Of a stretch of 64,000 nt of DNA, positions 1 to 9,219 are shown in pieces; the stretch's first letter is position 1, and every line of letters begins with the position of its first letter. Origin of the DNA: Paraburkholderia kururiensis (GTDB lineage: Bacteria; Pseudomonadota; Gammaproteobacteria; Burkholderiales; Burkholderiaceae); assembly GCF_034424375.1 (NCBI RefSeq), contig NZ_CP139965.1, forward strand, positions 2,046,001 through 2,110,000, read 5' to 3'. Both the position numbers and the translations under genes were made by a program. The notes under the pieces are model-generated. The model saw nothing but the letters and a program-made list of their open reading frames with translations, ran no database searches and had not been told where the DNA came from.

Positions 1-53
1 CCTTGTCGGCGATTGCGCTTTTCAACGATCTGGCTCGTTTAATCCACTTTTAA
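1..53 (+). CDS. rseP: RseP site-2 protease, C-terminal end only (partial)
   Basis: The first bases, read in the frame starting at base 3, give a hydrophobic tail ending in ALFNDLARLIHF followed by TAA at 51-53. This matches the C-terminal transmembrane end of RseP, the inner-membrane zinc protease of the sigma-E pathway, which lies directly upstream of bamA in Burkholderia and many other proteobacteria. Only 16 codons are visible, so the call rests on this short tail plus the neighbour. The rest of the gene lies left of the window. Confidence 0.7.
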   Translation, partial: LSAIALFNDLARLIHF

Positions 54-119
54 AGAAGTCCGGCGGCGTCCAGCGACAGCCGTCCGGTCTGATGCAGCTA
101 TACATACTGGGGAAGCACG

Positions 120-2423
120 TTGTTTAGACCTCATCGCTTGGTTCCGAAAACGGTTGTTGCCGCAGCGTTCGCGGCGCATGGACTGGTGGCACACGCAACG
201 ACACCTTTCGTGGTACAGGACATCCGGATCGAGGGGCTGCAGCGCGTCGAACCCGGCACCGTGTTTTCCTACCTGCCCATCAAGCAAGGCGAGACGTTCA
301 CCGACGAAAAGGCTTCCGAAGCCATCCGCGCGCTCTATGCGACGGGCTTCTTCAACGACGTGAAGATCGCCACCGAAGGCAACGTCGTGATCGTCCAGGT
401 GGCCGAGCGCCCCGCGATCGGCACCATCGATTTCTCCGGTCTGCACGAGTTCGACAAGGACAACCTTACCAAGGCGCTGCGCTCGGTGGGTCTGTCGCAG
501 GGCCGCTATTACGACAAGGCGCTCGTCGATCGCGCCGAGCAAGAACTGAAGCGCCAGTACCTCACGCGCGGCTTCTACGCCGCCGAAGTCACCACCACCG
601 TCACGCCGATCGACCGCAACCGCGTCGCAATCCTGTTCGCCGTGGTGGAAGGGCCGAGCGCGAAGATCCGCCAGATCAACTTCATCGGCAACAAGACGTT
701 CAAGTCGAGCACACTGCTCGACGAGATGCAGCTCTCCACGCCGAACTGGTTCTCGTGGTACACGAAGAACGACCTGTACTCGAAGGAAAAGCTCACGGGC
801 GACCTCGAGAACGTGCGCTCGTACTACCTGAACCGCGGCTACCTCGAATTCAACATCGAGTCGACCCAGGTCTCCATCTCGCCCGACAAGAAGGACATGT
901 ACCTGACCATCACGGTGCATGAGGGCGAGCCGTACACGGTGTCGAGCATCAAGCTCGCGGGCAATCTGCTCGACCGTGAGGCGGAGCTCAACAAGCTTCT
1001 CAAGATCAAGTCGGGCGACCGCTTCTCCGCCGAAAAGCTGCAGGCCACCACCAAGGCCATTGTCGACAAGCTCGGCGAATACGGCTATGCGTTCGCAACC
1101 GTGAACGCCGTGCCGCAGATCGATCAGGAACATCACAAGGTCGACCTCACGCTGCAGGTCGATCCGAGCCGCCGCGTCTACGTGCGCCGCATCAACGTGA
1201 ACGGCAACACGCGTACGCGCGACGAAGTGGTGCGCCGCGAAATGCGCCAGCTCGAAAGCTCGTGGTTCGATTCGAACCGCCTTGCACTGTCGAAGGACCG
1301 CATCAACCGTCTCGGCTATTTCACGGACGTGGATGTCACCACCGTGCCCGTGGAAGGCACTGCCGACCAGGTCGACGTCGACGTGAAGGTCACGGAAAAG
1401 CCGACCGGTGCGATCACGCTGGGCGCGGGCTTCTCGTCCACGGACAAGGTCGTGCTTTCGGCGGGCGTCTCGCAGGACAACGTGTTCGGCTCGGGCACGA
1501 GCCTCTCGGTCAACGTGAACACGGCGCGCAGCTACCGCACGCTGACGGTCACGCAGGTCGATCCGTACTTCACCGTCGACGGCATCAAGCGCATTACCGA
1601 CGTCTACTACCGTACGTACCAGCCGCTCTACTACTCGACCAATTCGAGCTTTCGCATCATCACGGCGGGCGCCGACCTCAAGTTCGGCATTCCGTTCTCG
1701 GAAGTCGATACGGTGTACTTCGGCACGGGCTTCGAGCAGAACCGGCTCGACGTGGACTCGGCCACGCCGCAAAGCTATATCGACTACGTGAACAACTTCG
1801 GCCGTGTGTCGAGCAACGTGCCGCTCACGCTCGGCTGGTCGCGCGACGCGCGCGACAGCGCACTCGTGCCGAGCCGCGGCTACTTCACGCAGGCGAACGC
1901 GGAGTACGGCACGCCGATCGCCGGTACCCAGTACTACAAGGCCGATATCCAGGCGCAGTACTATTACTCGTTTGCGCGCGGCTTCGTGCTCGGCTTCAAC
2001 TTCCAGGGCGGTTACGGCAACGGCCTCGGCGGCAAGCCGTACCCGATCTTCAAGAACTACTACGCGGGCGGTATCGGTTCGGTGCGGGGCTACGAGCCGA
2101 GCTCGCTGGGTCCGCGCGACGCCAAGACGAACGACCCGATCGGCGGCTCGAAGCTGCTGGTCGGCAATATCGAACTGACGTTCCCGCTGCCGGGCACCGG
2201 GTATGACCGCACGCTTCGCGTGTTCACGTTCCTCGACGGCGGTAACGTCTGGGGCACGGAAGGCAACAGCATCGGCGCGAACGGTCTGCGTTACGGCTAT
2301 GGCGTCGGCCTCGCGTGGATCTCGCCCATCGGTCCGCTCAAGCTGAGCCTCGGCTTCCCGCTCGTGAAACACACGGGCGACCAGTACCAGAAGTTCCAGT
2401 TCCAGATCGGGACGGCGTTCTAA
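120..2423 (+). CDS. bamA: Outer membrane protein assembly factor BamA
   Basis: This is the Omp85-family core of the BAM complex, which inserts beta-barrel proteins into the outer membrane. The 767-residue product has a Sec signal peptide (about residues 1-26, cleavage after AHA). Five POTRA domains run to about residue 425 and a 16-strand barrel follows. The lid-loop motif is visible as SVRGYEP near residue 655, and the protein ends in the terminal Phe expected of barrel proteins. The start is TTG: GGGGAAG at 109-115 sits six bases upstream and no in-frame ATG precedes the signal peptide. It follows rseP and precedes skp by 14 bases, the usual envelope-biogenesis operon. Confidence 0.97.
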   Translation: MFRPHRLVPKTVVAAAFAAHGLVAHATTPFVVQDIRIEGLQRVEPGTVFSYLPIKQGETFTDEKASEAIRALYATGFFNDVKIATEGNVVIVQVAERPAIGTIDFSGLHEFDKDNLTKALRSVGLSQGRYYDKALVDRAEQELKRQYLTRGFYAAEVTTTVTPIDRNRVAILFAVVEGPSAKIRQINFIGNKTFKSSTLLDEMQLSTPNWFSWYTKNDLYSKEKLTGDLENVRSYYLNRGYLEFNIESTQVSISPDKKDMYLTITVHEGEPYTVSSIKLAGNLLDREAELNKLLKIKSGDRFSAEKLQATTKAIVDKLGEYGYAFATVNAVPQIDQEHHKVDLTLQVDPSRRVYVRRINVNGNTRTRDEVVRREMRQLESSWFDSNRLALSKDRINRLGYFTDVDVTTVPVEGTADQVDVDVKVTEKPTGAITLGAGFSSTDKVVLSAGVSQDNVFGSGTSLSVNVNTARSYRTLTVTQVDPYFTVDGIKRITDVYYRTYQPLYYSTNSSFRIITAGADLKFGIPFSEVDTVYFGTGFEQNRLDVDSATPQSYIDYVNNFGRVSSNVPLTLGWSRDARDSALVPSRGYFTQANAEYGTPIAGTQYYKADIQAQYYYSFARGFVLGFNFQGGYGNGLGGKPYPIFKNYYAGGIGSVRGYEPSSLGPRDAKTNDPIGGSKLLVGNIELTFPLPGTGYDRTLRVFTFLDGGNVWGTEGNSIGANGLRYGYGVGLAWISPIGPLKLSLGFPLVKHTGDQYQKFQFQIGTAF

Positions 2424-2437
2424 TCGAGAGGATGACT

Positions 2438-2971
2438 TTGCTAACGGGTATGTCTTTCAAACGTGTGGCCTGCGCGCTGTCGCTGGCGGCGGCCTTGGGC
2501 GCGAGCGCCTCAGCCCACGCCCAGGAAGCGAAGATCGCGGCAGTCAATTCGGACCGTATCCTGCGCGAATCCGCGCCCGCCAAGGCCGCGCAGAGCAAGC
2601 TCGAGGCCGAGTTCGCAAAGCGCGACAAGGACCTGCAGGACATGGCGCAGCGTCTGAAGTCGATGTCCGATTCGCTCGACAAGAACGGCACGTCGATGTC
2701 GCCGGCGGACCGCGCGCAGAAGCAGCGCGACCTGTCGCAGCTCGACACCGACTTCCAGCGCAAGCAGCGCGAGTTCCGTGAAGACCTGAACCAGCGACGC
2801 AACGAAGAACTCGCTGCGGTGCTGGACCGCGCGAACAAGGTGATCAAGCAGATCGCCGAGCAGCAGCACTACGACCTGATCGTGCAGGAAGCGGTGTACG
2901 TGAGTCCGCGCATCGACATTACCGACCAGGTGCTCAAGGCGCTTGCGGCGTCGGGCGGCAACGCCAACTGA
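2438..2971 (+). CDS. skp: Periplasmic chaperone Skp/OmpH
   Basis: Skp is a periplasmic holdase that carries unfolded outer-membrane proteins to BamA. The 177-residue product has a signal peptide ending AHA-QEAK, a short strand beginning KIAAVNSDRIL, and a long charged coiled coil (about residues 60-140) forming the tentacles. I chose the TTG at 2438 because GAGAGG at 2426-2431 lies six bases upstream. The in-frame ATGs at 2432 and 2450 are too near to or too far from that site. Its place between bamA and lpxD is the classic arrangement. Confidence 0.93.
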   Translation: MLTGMSFKRVACALSLAAALGASASAHAQEAKIAAVNSDRILRESAPAKAAQSKLEAEFAKRDKDLQDMAQRLKSMSDSLDKNGTSMSPADRAQKQRDLSQLDTDFQRKQREFREDLNQRRNEELAAVLDRANKVIKQIAEQQHYDLIVQEAVYVSPRIDITDQVLKALAASGGNAN

Positions 2972-2994
2972 AAAGCAGGAGCAGTACGCGCACC

Positions 2995-4071
2995 ATGGCA
3001 TTTACGCTCGAGGAAATCGTCCGGCGGTTCGGCGGTGAAGTAGTCGGCGACCCGTCGCATCGCGTGGGTAGCCTGGCTCCGCTGGATCAGGCCGGCCCGC
3101 TTCAACTGGCGTTCCTCGCGAACCCGAAGTACCTGTCGCAGGTCGAAACCACCCAGGCGGGCGCGGTCCTCATCTCGGCCGACGACCTCTCGAAACTCGC
3201 GGCCCGCGACGGCCGTAACTTCATCGTCACGCCGAATCCGTACGCTTATTTCGCTCGCGTGGCGCAGGCATTCATCGACCTCGCCGCGCCCAAGGTGGCG
3301 CCGGGCGTGCATCCTTCCGCTACGGTGGATGCATCGGCCCAGGTCGCCGCAAGCGCGGTGATCGGACCCAACGTAACGGTCGAAGCGGGCGCCGTGATCG
3401 GCGAGAACGTGCGCCTCGACGCGAACGTGTTCGTCGGCCGCGGCACGCGCATTGGCGACGGCTCGCATCTGTATCCGAACGTTGCCGTCTATCACGGCTG
3501 CCGTATCGGCGAACGCGCAATCATTCACGCGGGTGCCGTGATCGGCTCGGACGGTTTCGGTTTCGCACCCGACTTCACGGGCGACGGCGATGCGCGCACC
3601 GGCAGCTGGGTCAAGATTCCGCAAGTGGGCGGCGTCGCGATCGGCCCCGACGTGGAGATCGGCGCGAACACCACGATTGACCGCGGCGCGATGGCCGACA
3701 CCGTGATCGAGGAATGCGTGAAGATCGACAACCTCGTGCAGATCGGTCACAACTGCCGCATCGGCGCGTACACCGTGATCGCGGGCTGCGCCGGCATCGC
3801 GGGCAGCACCACGATCGGACGGCATTGCATGATCGGTGGCGCAGTGGGCATCGCGGGTCACGTGACGCTTGCCGACTATGTGATCGTCACGGCGAAGTCG
3901 GGCGTGTCCAAGTCGCTTTTGAAGCCGGGCATGTACACGAGCGCGTTCCCCGCCGTGGATCACGCCGACTGGAACCGCAGCGCCGCGCTGATGCGCAATC
4001 TCGACAAGCTGCGCGACCGGATCAAGGCGCTTGAAGCGGCCGTGGCCGCGAAGACGCCGGACGAAACGTAA
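2995..4071 (+). CDS. lpxD: UDP-3-O-(3-hydroxyacyl)glucosamine N-acyltransferase LpxD
   Basis: LpxD adds the N-linked hydroxyacyl chain to UDP-3-O-acyl-glucosamine, the third step of lipid A synthesis, in the cytoplasm. The 358-residue protein has the N-terminal uridine-binding domain (about 1-100), then a left-handed beta helix of hexapeptide repeats (for example VIGPNV and TIGRHC). The catalytic His is His252 in QIGHNCRIG. The C-terminal helix carries the acyl-carrier-protein contact. It starts 23 bases after skp. Length and motifs are normal. Confidence 0.97.
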   Translation: MAFTLEEIVRRFGGEVVGDPSHRVGSLAPLDQAGPLQLAFLANPKYLSQVETTQAGAVLISADDLSKLAARDGRNFIVTPNPYAYFARVAQAFIDLAAPKVAPGVHPSATVDASAQVAASAVIGPNVTVEAGAVIGENVRLDANVFVGRGTRIGDGSHLYPNVAVYHGCRIGERAIIHAGAVIGSDGFGFAPDFTGDGDARTGSWVKIPQVGGVAIGPDVEIGANTTIDRGAMADTVIEECVKIDNLVQIGHNCRIGAYTVIAGCAGIAGSTTIGRHCMIGGAVGIAGHVTLADYVIVTAKSGVSKSLLKPGMYTSAFPAVDHADWNRSAALMRNLDKLRDRIKALEAAVAAKTPDET

Positions 4072-4190
4072 GCGACGGCGCAGCCGCGTCGTCCCGCCAA
4101 CGAGCGGAGGTCGCAGGAACCGCGTGTTCCCCGGCCGCATGAGCCTTTCCGCAGTCATCACCGCGCAGTCAATGCGTGAGCAGAAACACC

Positions 4191-4655
4191 ATGAGCACCG
4201 AAAAGATCAATCTCGACATCCATAAGATTCTCACGCTGCTGCCGCATCGCTATCCGATCCTGCTCGTCGACCGGGTGCTCGAGCTCGAGCCGCACAAGAG
4301 CATCAAGGCGCTGAAGAACGTCTCGATCAACGAGCCGTACTTCATGGGACATTTCCCCTCGCGCCCGGTCATGCCCGGCGTGCTGATCCTGGAAGCACTC
4401 GCGCAGACCGCCGCGCTCCTCACGTTCGCCGAGGCGCCGCAGAACCCGGAAAACACGCTGTACTACTTCGTGGGCATCGACGGTGCGCGTTTCAAGCGCG
4501 TCGTGGAGCCGGGCGACCAGCTGATCCTGAACGCCACCTTCGAGCGCTACCTGCGCGGCATCTGGAAGTTCAAGGCGCGTGCCGAAGTCGATGGCGTCGT
4601 GGCCGCGGAAGCCGAACTGATGTGCACGGTCAAGAACGTCGAGCCGGGCCAGTAA
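4191..4655 (+). CDS. fabZ: 3-hydroxyacyl-ACP dehydratase FabZ
   Basis: FabZ dehydrates beta-hydroxyacyl-ACP in fatty-acid elongation and competes with LpxA/LpxD for hydroxyacyl-ACP, which explains its place among lpx genes. The 154-residue hot-dog protein shows LLPHRYPILLVDR and GHFPSRPVMPGVLILEALAQ, with catalytic His54 and Glu68 at the positions known in E. coli FabZ. The start is ATG 4191. An upstream in-frame GTG at 4176 would add five residues that the family lacks. A 119-base gap separates it from lpxD. Confidence 0.97.
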   Translation: MSTEKINLDIHKILTLLPHRYPILLVDRVLELEPHKSIKALKNVSINEPYFMGHFPSRPVMPGVLILEALAQTAALLTFAEAPQNPENTLYYFVGIDGARFKRVVEPGDQLILNATFERYLRGIWKFKARAEVDGVVAAEAELMCTVKNVEPGQ

Positions 4656-4728
4656 AGGCGGCTGCGACAATGGCTGCGACGGCCCGCACGGGCGGGGCAT
4701 GAGGCAGCAGAACGAGAAGCGAGGACGC

Positions 4729-5517
4729 ATGAGCAGGATTCATCCCACTGCGATCGTCGAGCCGGGCGCACAGCTCGACGAAACGGTCGAAATCGGACCG
4801 TATGCGGTTGTCGGCGCGAACGTCACGATTGGCGCGGGCACCACGATCGGGGCGCACACGGTGGTCGAAGGCCACACCACGATCGGCGTGGACAACCGGA
4901 TCGGCCATTTTGCGTCGGTCGGCGGCCGCCCTCAGGACATGAAGTACAAGGGCGAGCCCACGCGGCTCGTGATCGGCGACCGCAACACCATTCGCGAATT
5001 CACGACGCTGCACACAGGCACGATCCAGGACACGGGCATCACTGTCATCGGCGACGACAACTGGATCATGGCGTACGTGCACGTGGGCCACGACTGCCGG
5101 CTCGGCAACAACGTGATCATGTCGAGCAACGCGCAGCTGGCGGGGCACGTGATCGTCGAAGACTACGCCGTGGTCGGCGGCATGTCGGGCGTGCACCAGT
5201 TCGTGCGCATCGGCGCGCATTCCATGCTGGGCGGCGCTTCGGCACTCGTGCAGGACATTCCGCCGTTCGTGATCGCCGCGGGCAACAAGGCCGAGCCGCA
5301 CGGTATCAACGTCGAAGGGTTGCGCCGCCGCGGCTTTTCGCCCGATGCGATCTCGGCGCTGCGCTCGGCCTATCGTCTGTTGTACAAGAACGGACTCTCG
5401 CTCGAAGAGGCCAAGGTGCAACTGCGCGAGCTCGCCTCGGCGGGCGGCGACGGCGACGCGCCGGTGAAGGCGTTCGTCGACTTCGTCGAAGCGTCGCAAC
5501 GCGGCATCATCCGCTAG
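4729..5517 (+). CDS. lpxA: UDP-N-acetylglucosamine acyltransferase LpxA
   Basis: LpxA performs the first step of lipid A synthesis, transferring a 3-hydroxyacyl chain from ACP to UDP-GlcNAc. The 262-residue product matches the family length exactly. It begins SRIHPTAIVEPGA, continues as a hexapeptide-repeat beta helix with catalytic His121 in HVGHDCRLG, and ends in the helical domain (about residues 190-262). GAGGA at 4721-4725 fixes the ATG at 4729. It is followed by lpxB after only three bases. Confidence 0.97.
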   Translation: MSRIHPTAIVEPGAQLDETVEIGPYAVVGANVTIGAGTTIGAHTVVEGHTTIGVDNRIGHFASVGGRPQDMKYKGEPTRLVIGDRNTIREFTTLHTGTIQDTGITVIGDDNWIMAYVHVGHDCRLGNNVIMSSNAQLAGHVIVEDYAVVGGMSGVHQFVRIGAHSMLGGASALVQDIPPFVIAAGNKAEPHGINVEGLRRRGFSPDAISALRSAYRLLYKNGLSLEEAKVQLRELASAGGDGDAPVKAFVDFVEASQRGIIR

Positions 5518-5520
5518 GCG

Positions 5521-6690
5521 ATGGCACTGCAGACCCGACCGCTGCGGCTCGCGATGGTGGCCGGCGAACCGTCCGGCGACCTGCTGGCCGCTTCGCTGCT
5601 GAAGGGCCTGCAAGGGCGCCTCGAAGGCACGACGCAGTACTACGGCATCGGTGGTCCTCGCATGATCGCCGAGGGCTTCGAGGCGCACTGGCCGATGGAG
5701 AAGCTGACCGTGCGCGGCTACGTCGAGGCGCTGCGGCACATTCCCGAGATTCTCGGCATCCGTAACGAGCTGAAGCGGCAACTGCTTGCCGATCCGCCGG
5801 ATGCGTTCGTCGGCGTCGACGCGCCCGACTTCAATTTCGGTCTTGAGCAGCCGCTGCGCGAAGCGGGCATTCCCACGGTCCATTTCGTATGTCCCTCGAT
5901 CTGGGCGTGGCGGGGCGGCCGTATCAAGAAGATCGCGAAGTCGGTGGATCACATGCTGTGCGTGTTCCCGTTCGAGACCGCGATTCTCGAGAGGGCGGGC
6001 GTGGCGGCGTCGTACGTTGGTCATCCGCTGGCCGACGAGATTCCCCTCGAACCCGACACGGCGGGCGCGCGCCGCACCCTCGGCCTGCCGGAGAGCGGCC
6101 CCGTCATCGCGGTGCTGCCCGGCAGCCGCCGCTCGGAAATCGGCCTGATCGGGCCGACGTTCTTCGACGCCATGGCCCTCATGCAGCAGCGCGAACCGGG
6201 CGTGCGCTTCGTGATGCCGGCCGCTACGCCGGCGCTGCGGGCCCTGCTCCAGCCGCTCGTCGAGGCCCATCCGGGCCTCGCGCTCACGCTGGTGGACGGA
6301 CAGTCGCAGGTCGCCATGACGGCCGCCGACGCGATCCTCGTGAAAAGCGGCACCGTTACGCTCGAAGCGGCGCTGCTCAAGAAGCCGATGGTTATTTCGT
6401 ACAAGGTGCCCTGGCTCACCGGCCAGATCATGCGACGCCAGGGGTATCTGCCGTACGTCGGGCTACCGAATATTCTCGCCGGGCGCTTCGTCGTGCCCGA
6501 ACTGCTTCAGCATTTCGCGACGCCGGAAGCGCTCGCGGATGCCACGCTGACCCAGTTGCGCGACGACGTGAACCGTCGCACGCTCAAGGAAATCTTCACG
6601 GAAATGCATCACGTGCTGAAGCAGAACACGTCGCAGCGTGCTGCCGAAGTCGTGGCGGGCATTGTCGAAAAGCGCCGGGGGCGCGCATGA
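5521..6690 (+). CDS. lpxB: Lipid-A-disaccharide synthase LpxB
   Basis: LpxB is a family-19 glycosyltransferase. It condenses UDP-2,3-diacylglucosamine with lipid X to form the beta-1,6 disaccharide of lipid A at the inner face of the membrane. The 389-residue product shows the N-terminal AGEPSGD motif, CPSIWAWR in the middle, and VLPGSRRSEI plus KSGTVTLEAALLKKPMV in the nucleotide-binding half. Its TGA overlaps the ATG of rnhB, so the two are translationally coupled. Confidence 0.97.
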   Translation: MALQTRPLRLAMVAGEPSGDLLAASLLKGLQGRLEGTTQYYGIGGPRMIAEGFEAHWPMEKLTVRGYVEALRHIPEILGIRNELKRQLLADPPDAFVGVDAPDFNFGLEQPLREAGIPTVHFVCPSIWAWRGGRIKKIAKSVDHMLCVFPFETAILERAGVAASYVGHPLADEIPLEPDTAGARRTLGLPESGPVIAVLPGSRRSEIGLIGPTFFDAMALMQQREPGVRFVMPAATPALRALLQPLVEAHPGLALTLVDGQSQVAMTAADAILVKSGTVTLEAALLKKPMVISYKVPWLTGQIMRRQGYLPYVGLPNILAGRFVVPELLQHFATPEALADATLTQLRDDVNRRTLKEIFTEMHHVLKQNTSQRAAEVVAGIVEKRRGRA

Positions 6691-7502
6691 CGGGCCGCCG
6701 GAAGAGCGGCGCCCGCGCGCCTCAGGCCGGCCTCGATTTCAACGCGCCGGAAGACATCGTCTGCGGCGTGGACGAAGCGGGCCGCGGGCCGCTGGCCGGT
6801 CCCGTGGTGGCCGCGGCGGTGATTCTCGACCGCGCCCGACCCATTCGCGGTCTGGACGACTCCAAGGCCTTGACGGCGAAAAAGCGCGAAGCGCTCTACG
6901 AGAAGATCGTCACGCGCGCGGTGGCGTATTGCGTGGCGTCGGCGTCGGTGGAGGAAATCGACACGCTGAACATCCTGCACGCCACAATGCTCGCGATGAA
7001 GCGCGCCGTGGAAGGGCTTGCCGTGACGCCGACGCTCGCACGCATCGACGGCAACCGGTGTCCCGTGCTCTCGGTCCGAAGCGAAGCCGTAATAGGCGGC
7101 GACGCACTCGTGCCTTCCATCTCGGCTGCCTCGATTCTCGCGAAGGTCACGCGCGACCGGATGCTGCTGGAATTGCACGAAACCTTCCCGATGTACGGTT
7201 TCGACGCTCACGCTGGCTACGGTACGCCGCAGCACCTCGCCGCGCTGCGGCAGCACGGTCCGTGCGAGCATCATCGGCGCTCGTTTGCGCCGGTGCGTGA
7301 AGCCTACGCGCTGCACGGCATGCCCTTTGTGCTGCCGGGCCGTGAAAGCGTTGTGGCGGTGGTTTCCTCGGGTGATGCGGAGGATCTGGACGGCGCGTTT
7401 GCCGCCGTGTCGACCGTCGGCCGTGCCGGCGTAGCCGGTCCGCAACACCAGGGGCAGCAGCAAGCTCGGCCCCAGCCGGACGACGGTGTCGCGCCGTTCT
7501 GA
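6687..7502 (+). CDS. rnhB: Ribonuclease HII with a C-terminal extension
   Basis: RNase HII cuts RNA in RNA-DNA hybrids and starts removal of misincorporated ribonucleotides. The catalytic motif DEAGRGPLAGP lies near residue 30, LDDSKALT follows, and SAASILAKVTRDR and YGFDAHAGYGTPQH complete the core. At 271 residues it is about 55-60 longer than typical RnhB. The extra part is a low-complexity tail after HGMPFVLPG, rich in Val, Ala, Gln and Pro and ending DDGVAPF. The start overlaps the lpxB stop (ATGA). Confidence 0.95.
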   Translation: MTGRRKSGARAPQAGLDFNAPEDIVCGVDEAGRGPLAGPVVAAAVILDRARPIRGLDDSKALTAKKREALYEKIVTRAVAYCVASASVEEIDTLNILHATMLAMKRAVEGLAVTPTLARIDGNRCPVLSVRSEAVIGGDALVPSISAASILAKVTRDRMLLELHETFPMYGFDAHAGYGTPQHLAALRQHGPCEHHRRSFAPVREAYALHGMPFVLPGRESVVAVVSSGDAEDLDGAFAAVSTVGRAGVAGPQHQGQQQARPQPDDGVAPF

Positions 7503-7593
7503 GGCGCTTGTCTGAGGCGCTGCATCGACCCCCGTTTCATTCTCTCTTCTTGCCGCACGCCCGCAATCGCTCTGTGGGCGCCCGTAAAAGCCC

Positions 7594-8382
7594 GTGAAAA
7601 CGCTCACCTCTCGCGATAATCCGCTCTACAAACGCCTGAAGGCGCTGGCCGGCTCGACCCATCAGCAGCGGCGTAGCGGTCAGGCTCTGCTCGAAGGGTT
7701 TCATCTCGCCCGGGCATATATCGAGGCAGCGGGGCAGCCGCAGACCTGCATCGTGACCGAAGGCGCGCTGCGGCATGACGAGGCGCACGACATCATCGCG
7801 CGCGTGGACCCCCAGCTTGTCGTGATGCTGCCCGATGCGCTCTTCGGTCAGCTGTCGAATGTCGTGAACGGCGTGGGGCTGCTGCTGCTCGTCGACCGGC
7901 TTGCCCCCGAAATGCCGGAGCACGTGACGCAGACATGCGTCGTGCTGGACGGCATTCAGGATGCGGGCAACGTGGGTTCGATTCTGCGCAGCGCCGCGGC
8001 CGCCGGCGTCCAGCACGTGTTCTGCGGTTCGGGGACCGCGTATGCATGGTCGTCGAAGGTGTTGCGCTCGGGCATGGGCGCGCACTTCCTGATGCAGATT
8101 CACGAGGACGTGGAGGCGTCCACGCTGATCGAGCGTCTCGACGTCCCCGTCGCCATCACCGATTCACACGGTAGCGCGGCGATTTACGACAGCGATCTGT
8201 CCGGGCCGCTCGCGTGGGTGTTCGGCAATGAAGGGGCGGGTGTGTCCGAGGCGTGGCGCGAGGCCGCGGCGCACCGGATGACGATTCCCCAACCGGGCGG
8301 AATGGAATCGCTCAACGTTGCCGCGGCGGCGGCCGTGTGTCTCTTCGAGCAGTGCCGTCAGCAGCGGCGGCACCGCGAATGA
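7594..8382 (+). CDS. TrmH/SpoU-family RNA 2'-O-methyltransferase
   Basis: This is a SAM-dependent SPOUT-fold methyltransferase of 262 residues. A substrate-binding domain occupies about residues 1-95 (SRDNPLYKRLKAL near the start). The catalytic domain carries motif 1 NVGSILRSAAAAG, motif 2 WVFGNEGAGVS and motif 3 IPQPGGMESLNVAAAAA, which form the trefoil knot. The start is GTG 7594. The family includes rRNA (RlmB) and tRNA methyltransferases. The exact target cannot be read from the sequence, so no gene symbol is given. It converges with ppsR. Confidence 0.93.
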   Translation: MKTLTSRDNPLYKRLKALAGSTHQQRRSGQALLEGFHLARAYIEAAGQPQTCIVTEGALRHDEAHDIIARVDPQLVVMLPDALFGQLSNVVNGVGLLLLVDRLAPEMPEHVTQTCVVLDGIQDAGNVGSILRSAAAAGVQHVFCGSGTAYAWSSKVLRSGMGAHFLMQIHEDVEASTLIERLDVPVAITDSHGSAAIYDSDLSGPLAWVFGNEGAGVSEAWREAAAHRMTIPQPGGMESLNVAAAAAVCLFEQCRQQRRHRE

Positions 8383-8403
8383 ACGGGCTTCTTCAGGCGA
8401 CGA

Positions 8404-9219
8404 TCAGTACGCCGGCCTGTCCAGCTTGATTTCCTGCAGGATCGTGGTGGCGATTTCCTCGATCGACTTGTGCGTCGACGAGAGCCACTTGATGCCTTCG
8501 CGCCGCATCATTGCTTCGGCTTCGTTGATCTCGTAGCGGCAGTTTTCCAGCGCAGCGTACTTGCTGCCCGGACGCCGCTCGTTGCGGATTTCCGAGAGAC
8601 GTTGCGGATCGATGGACAGCCCGAAGATTTTCGTGCGATGCGCGAGCAGCGGCGTGGGCAATTTGCTGCGTTCGAAGTCTTCGGGAATCAGTGGGTAGTT
8701 GGCGGCCTTCACGCCGTACTGCATGGCGAGATAGAGGCTGGTCGGTGTCTTGCCGCTGCGCGACACGCCGACGAGGATCACGTCCGCTTCCGCGAGATTG
8801 CGGTTCGACTGACCGTCGTCGTGGGCGAGCGAGAAGTTGATTGCCTCGATGCGGTTCTTGTATTCGTCCGTGTCCGCGTTCTGGTGGCCGCGTCCCATCG
8901 CATGGCTCGACTTGAGCTCCAGTTCCTGCTCGAGCGGCTCGACGAAAGTCTGGAACATGTCCAGCACGAGCGCATTCGATCCCTTCACGATCTGGTTCGA
9001 GCCGCTGTTCACGAGCGTCGTGAAGACGATGGGCCGGCGGCCATCGTGAACGGCCGATTCGTTGATCTTTTCGACGGTGACGTAGGCCTTTTCCGTCGAG
9101 TCGACGAACGGCACGCGCACGAGGCGGAACTTCAGATCGAACTGGGAGAGGATGGAATGCGCGAAGGTCTCGGCAGTAATTCCAGTACCGTCGGAGACGA
9201 TGAATACGGTGGGCGGCAT
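8404..9219 (-). CDS. ppsR: PEP synthase regulatory protein PpsR (kinase/pyrophosphorylase)
   Basis: This is a DUF299-family bifunctional enzyme. It inactivates PEP synthase by ADP-dependent threonine phosphorylation and reactivates it by Pi-dependent phosphorolysis. The 271-residue product begins PPTVFIVSDGTGITAET and has the P-loop GVSRSGKTP near residue 152. It is divergent from its target ppsA, the expected pairing. The ATG at 9219 is chosen because homologues start at this VFIVSDGTG block. No strong ribosome-binding site precedes it. Confidence 0.96.
   Translation of the reverse strand: MPPTVFIVSDGTGITAETFAHSILSQFDLKFRLVRVPFVDSTEKAYVTVEKINESAVHDGRRPIVFTTLVNSGSNQIVKGSNALVLDMFQTFVEPLEQELELKSSHAMGRGHQNADTDEYKNRIEAINFSLAHDDGQSNRNLAEADVILVGVSRSGKTPTSLYLAMQYGVKAANYPLIPEDFERSKLPTPLLAHRTKIFGLSIDPQRLSEIRNERRPGSKYAALENCRYEINEAEAMMRREGIKWLSSTHKSIEEIATTILQEIKLDRPAY

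Noticed and set aside
39..2372. A 777-codon open frame on the minus strand opposite bamA
   Set aside because: It is a GC-rich mirror frame full of Arg, Ala, Val and His, with no recognisable domain, and it lies wholly under the certain bamA gene. Similar long antisense frames opposite lpxD, ppsA, guaA, glnT and the NuoF-like gene were rejected for the same reason.
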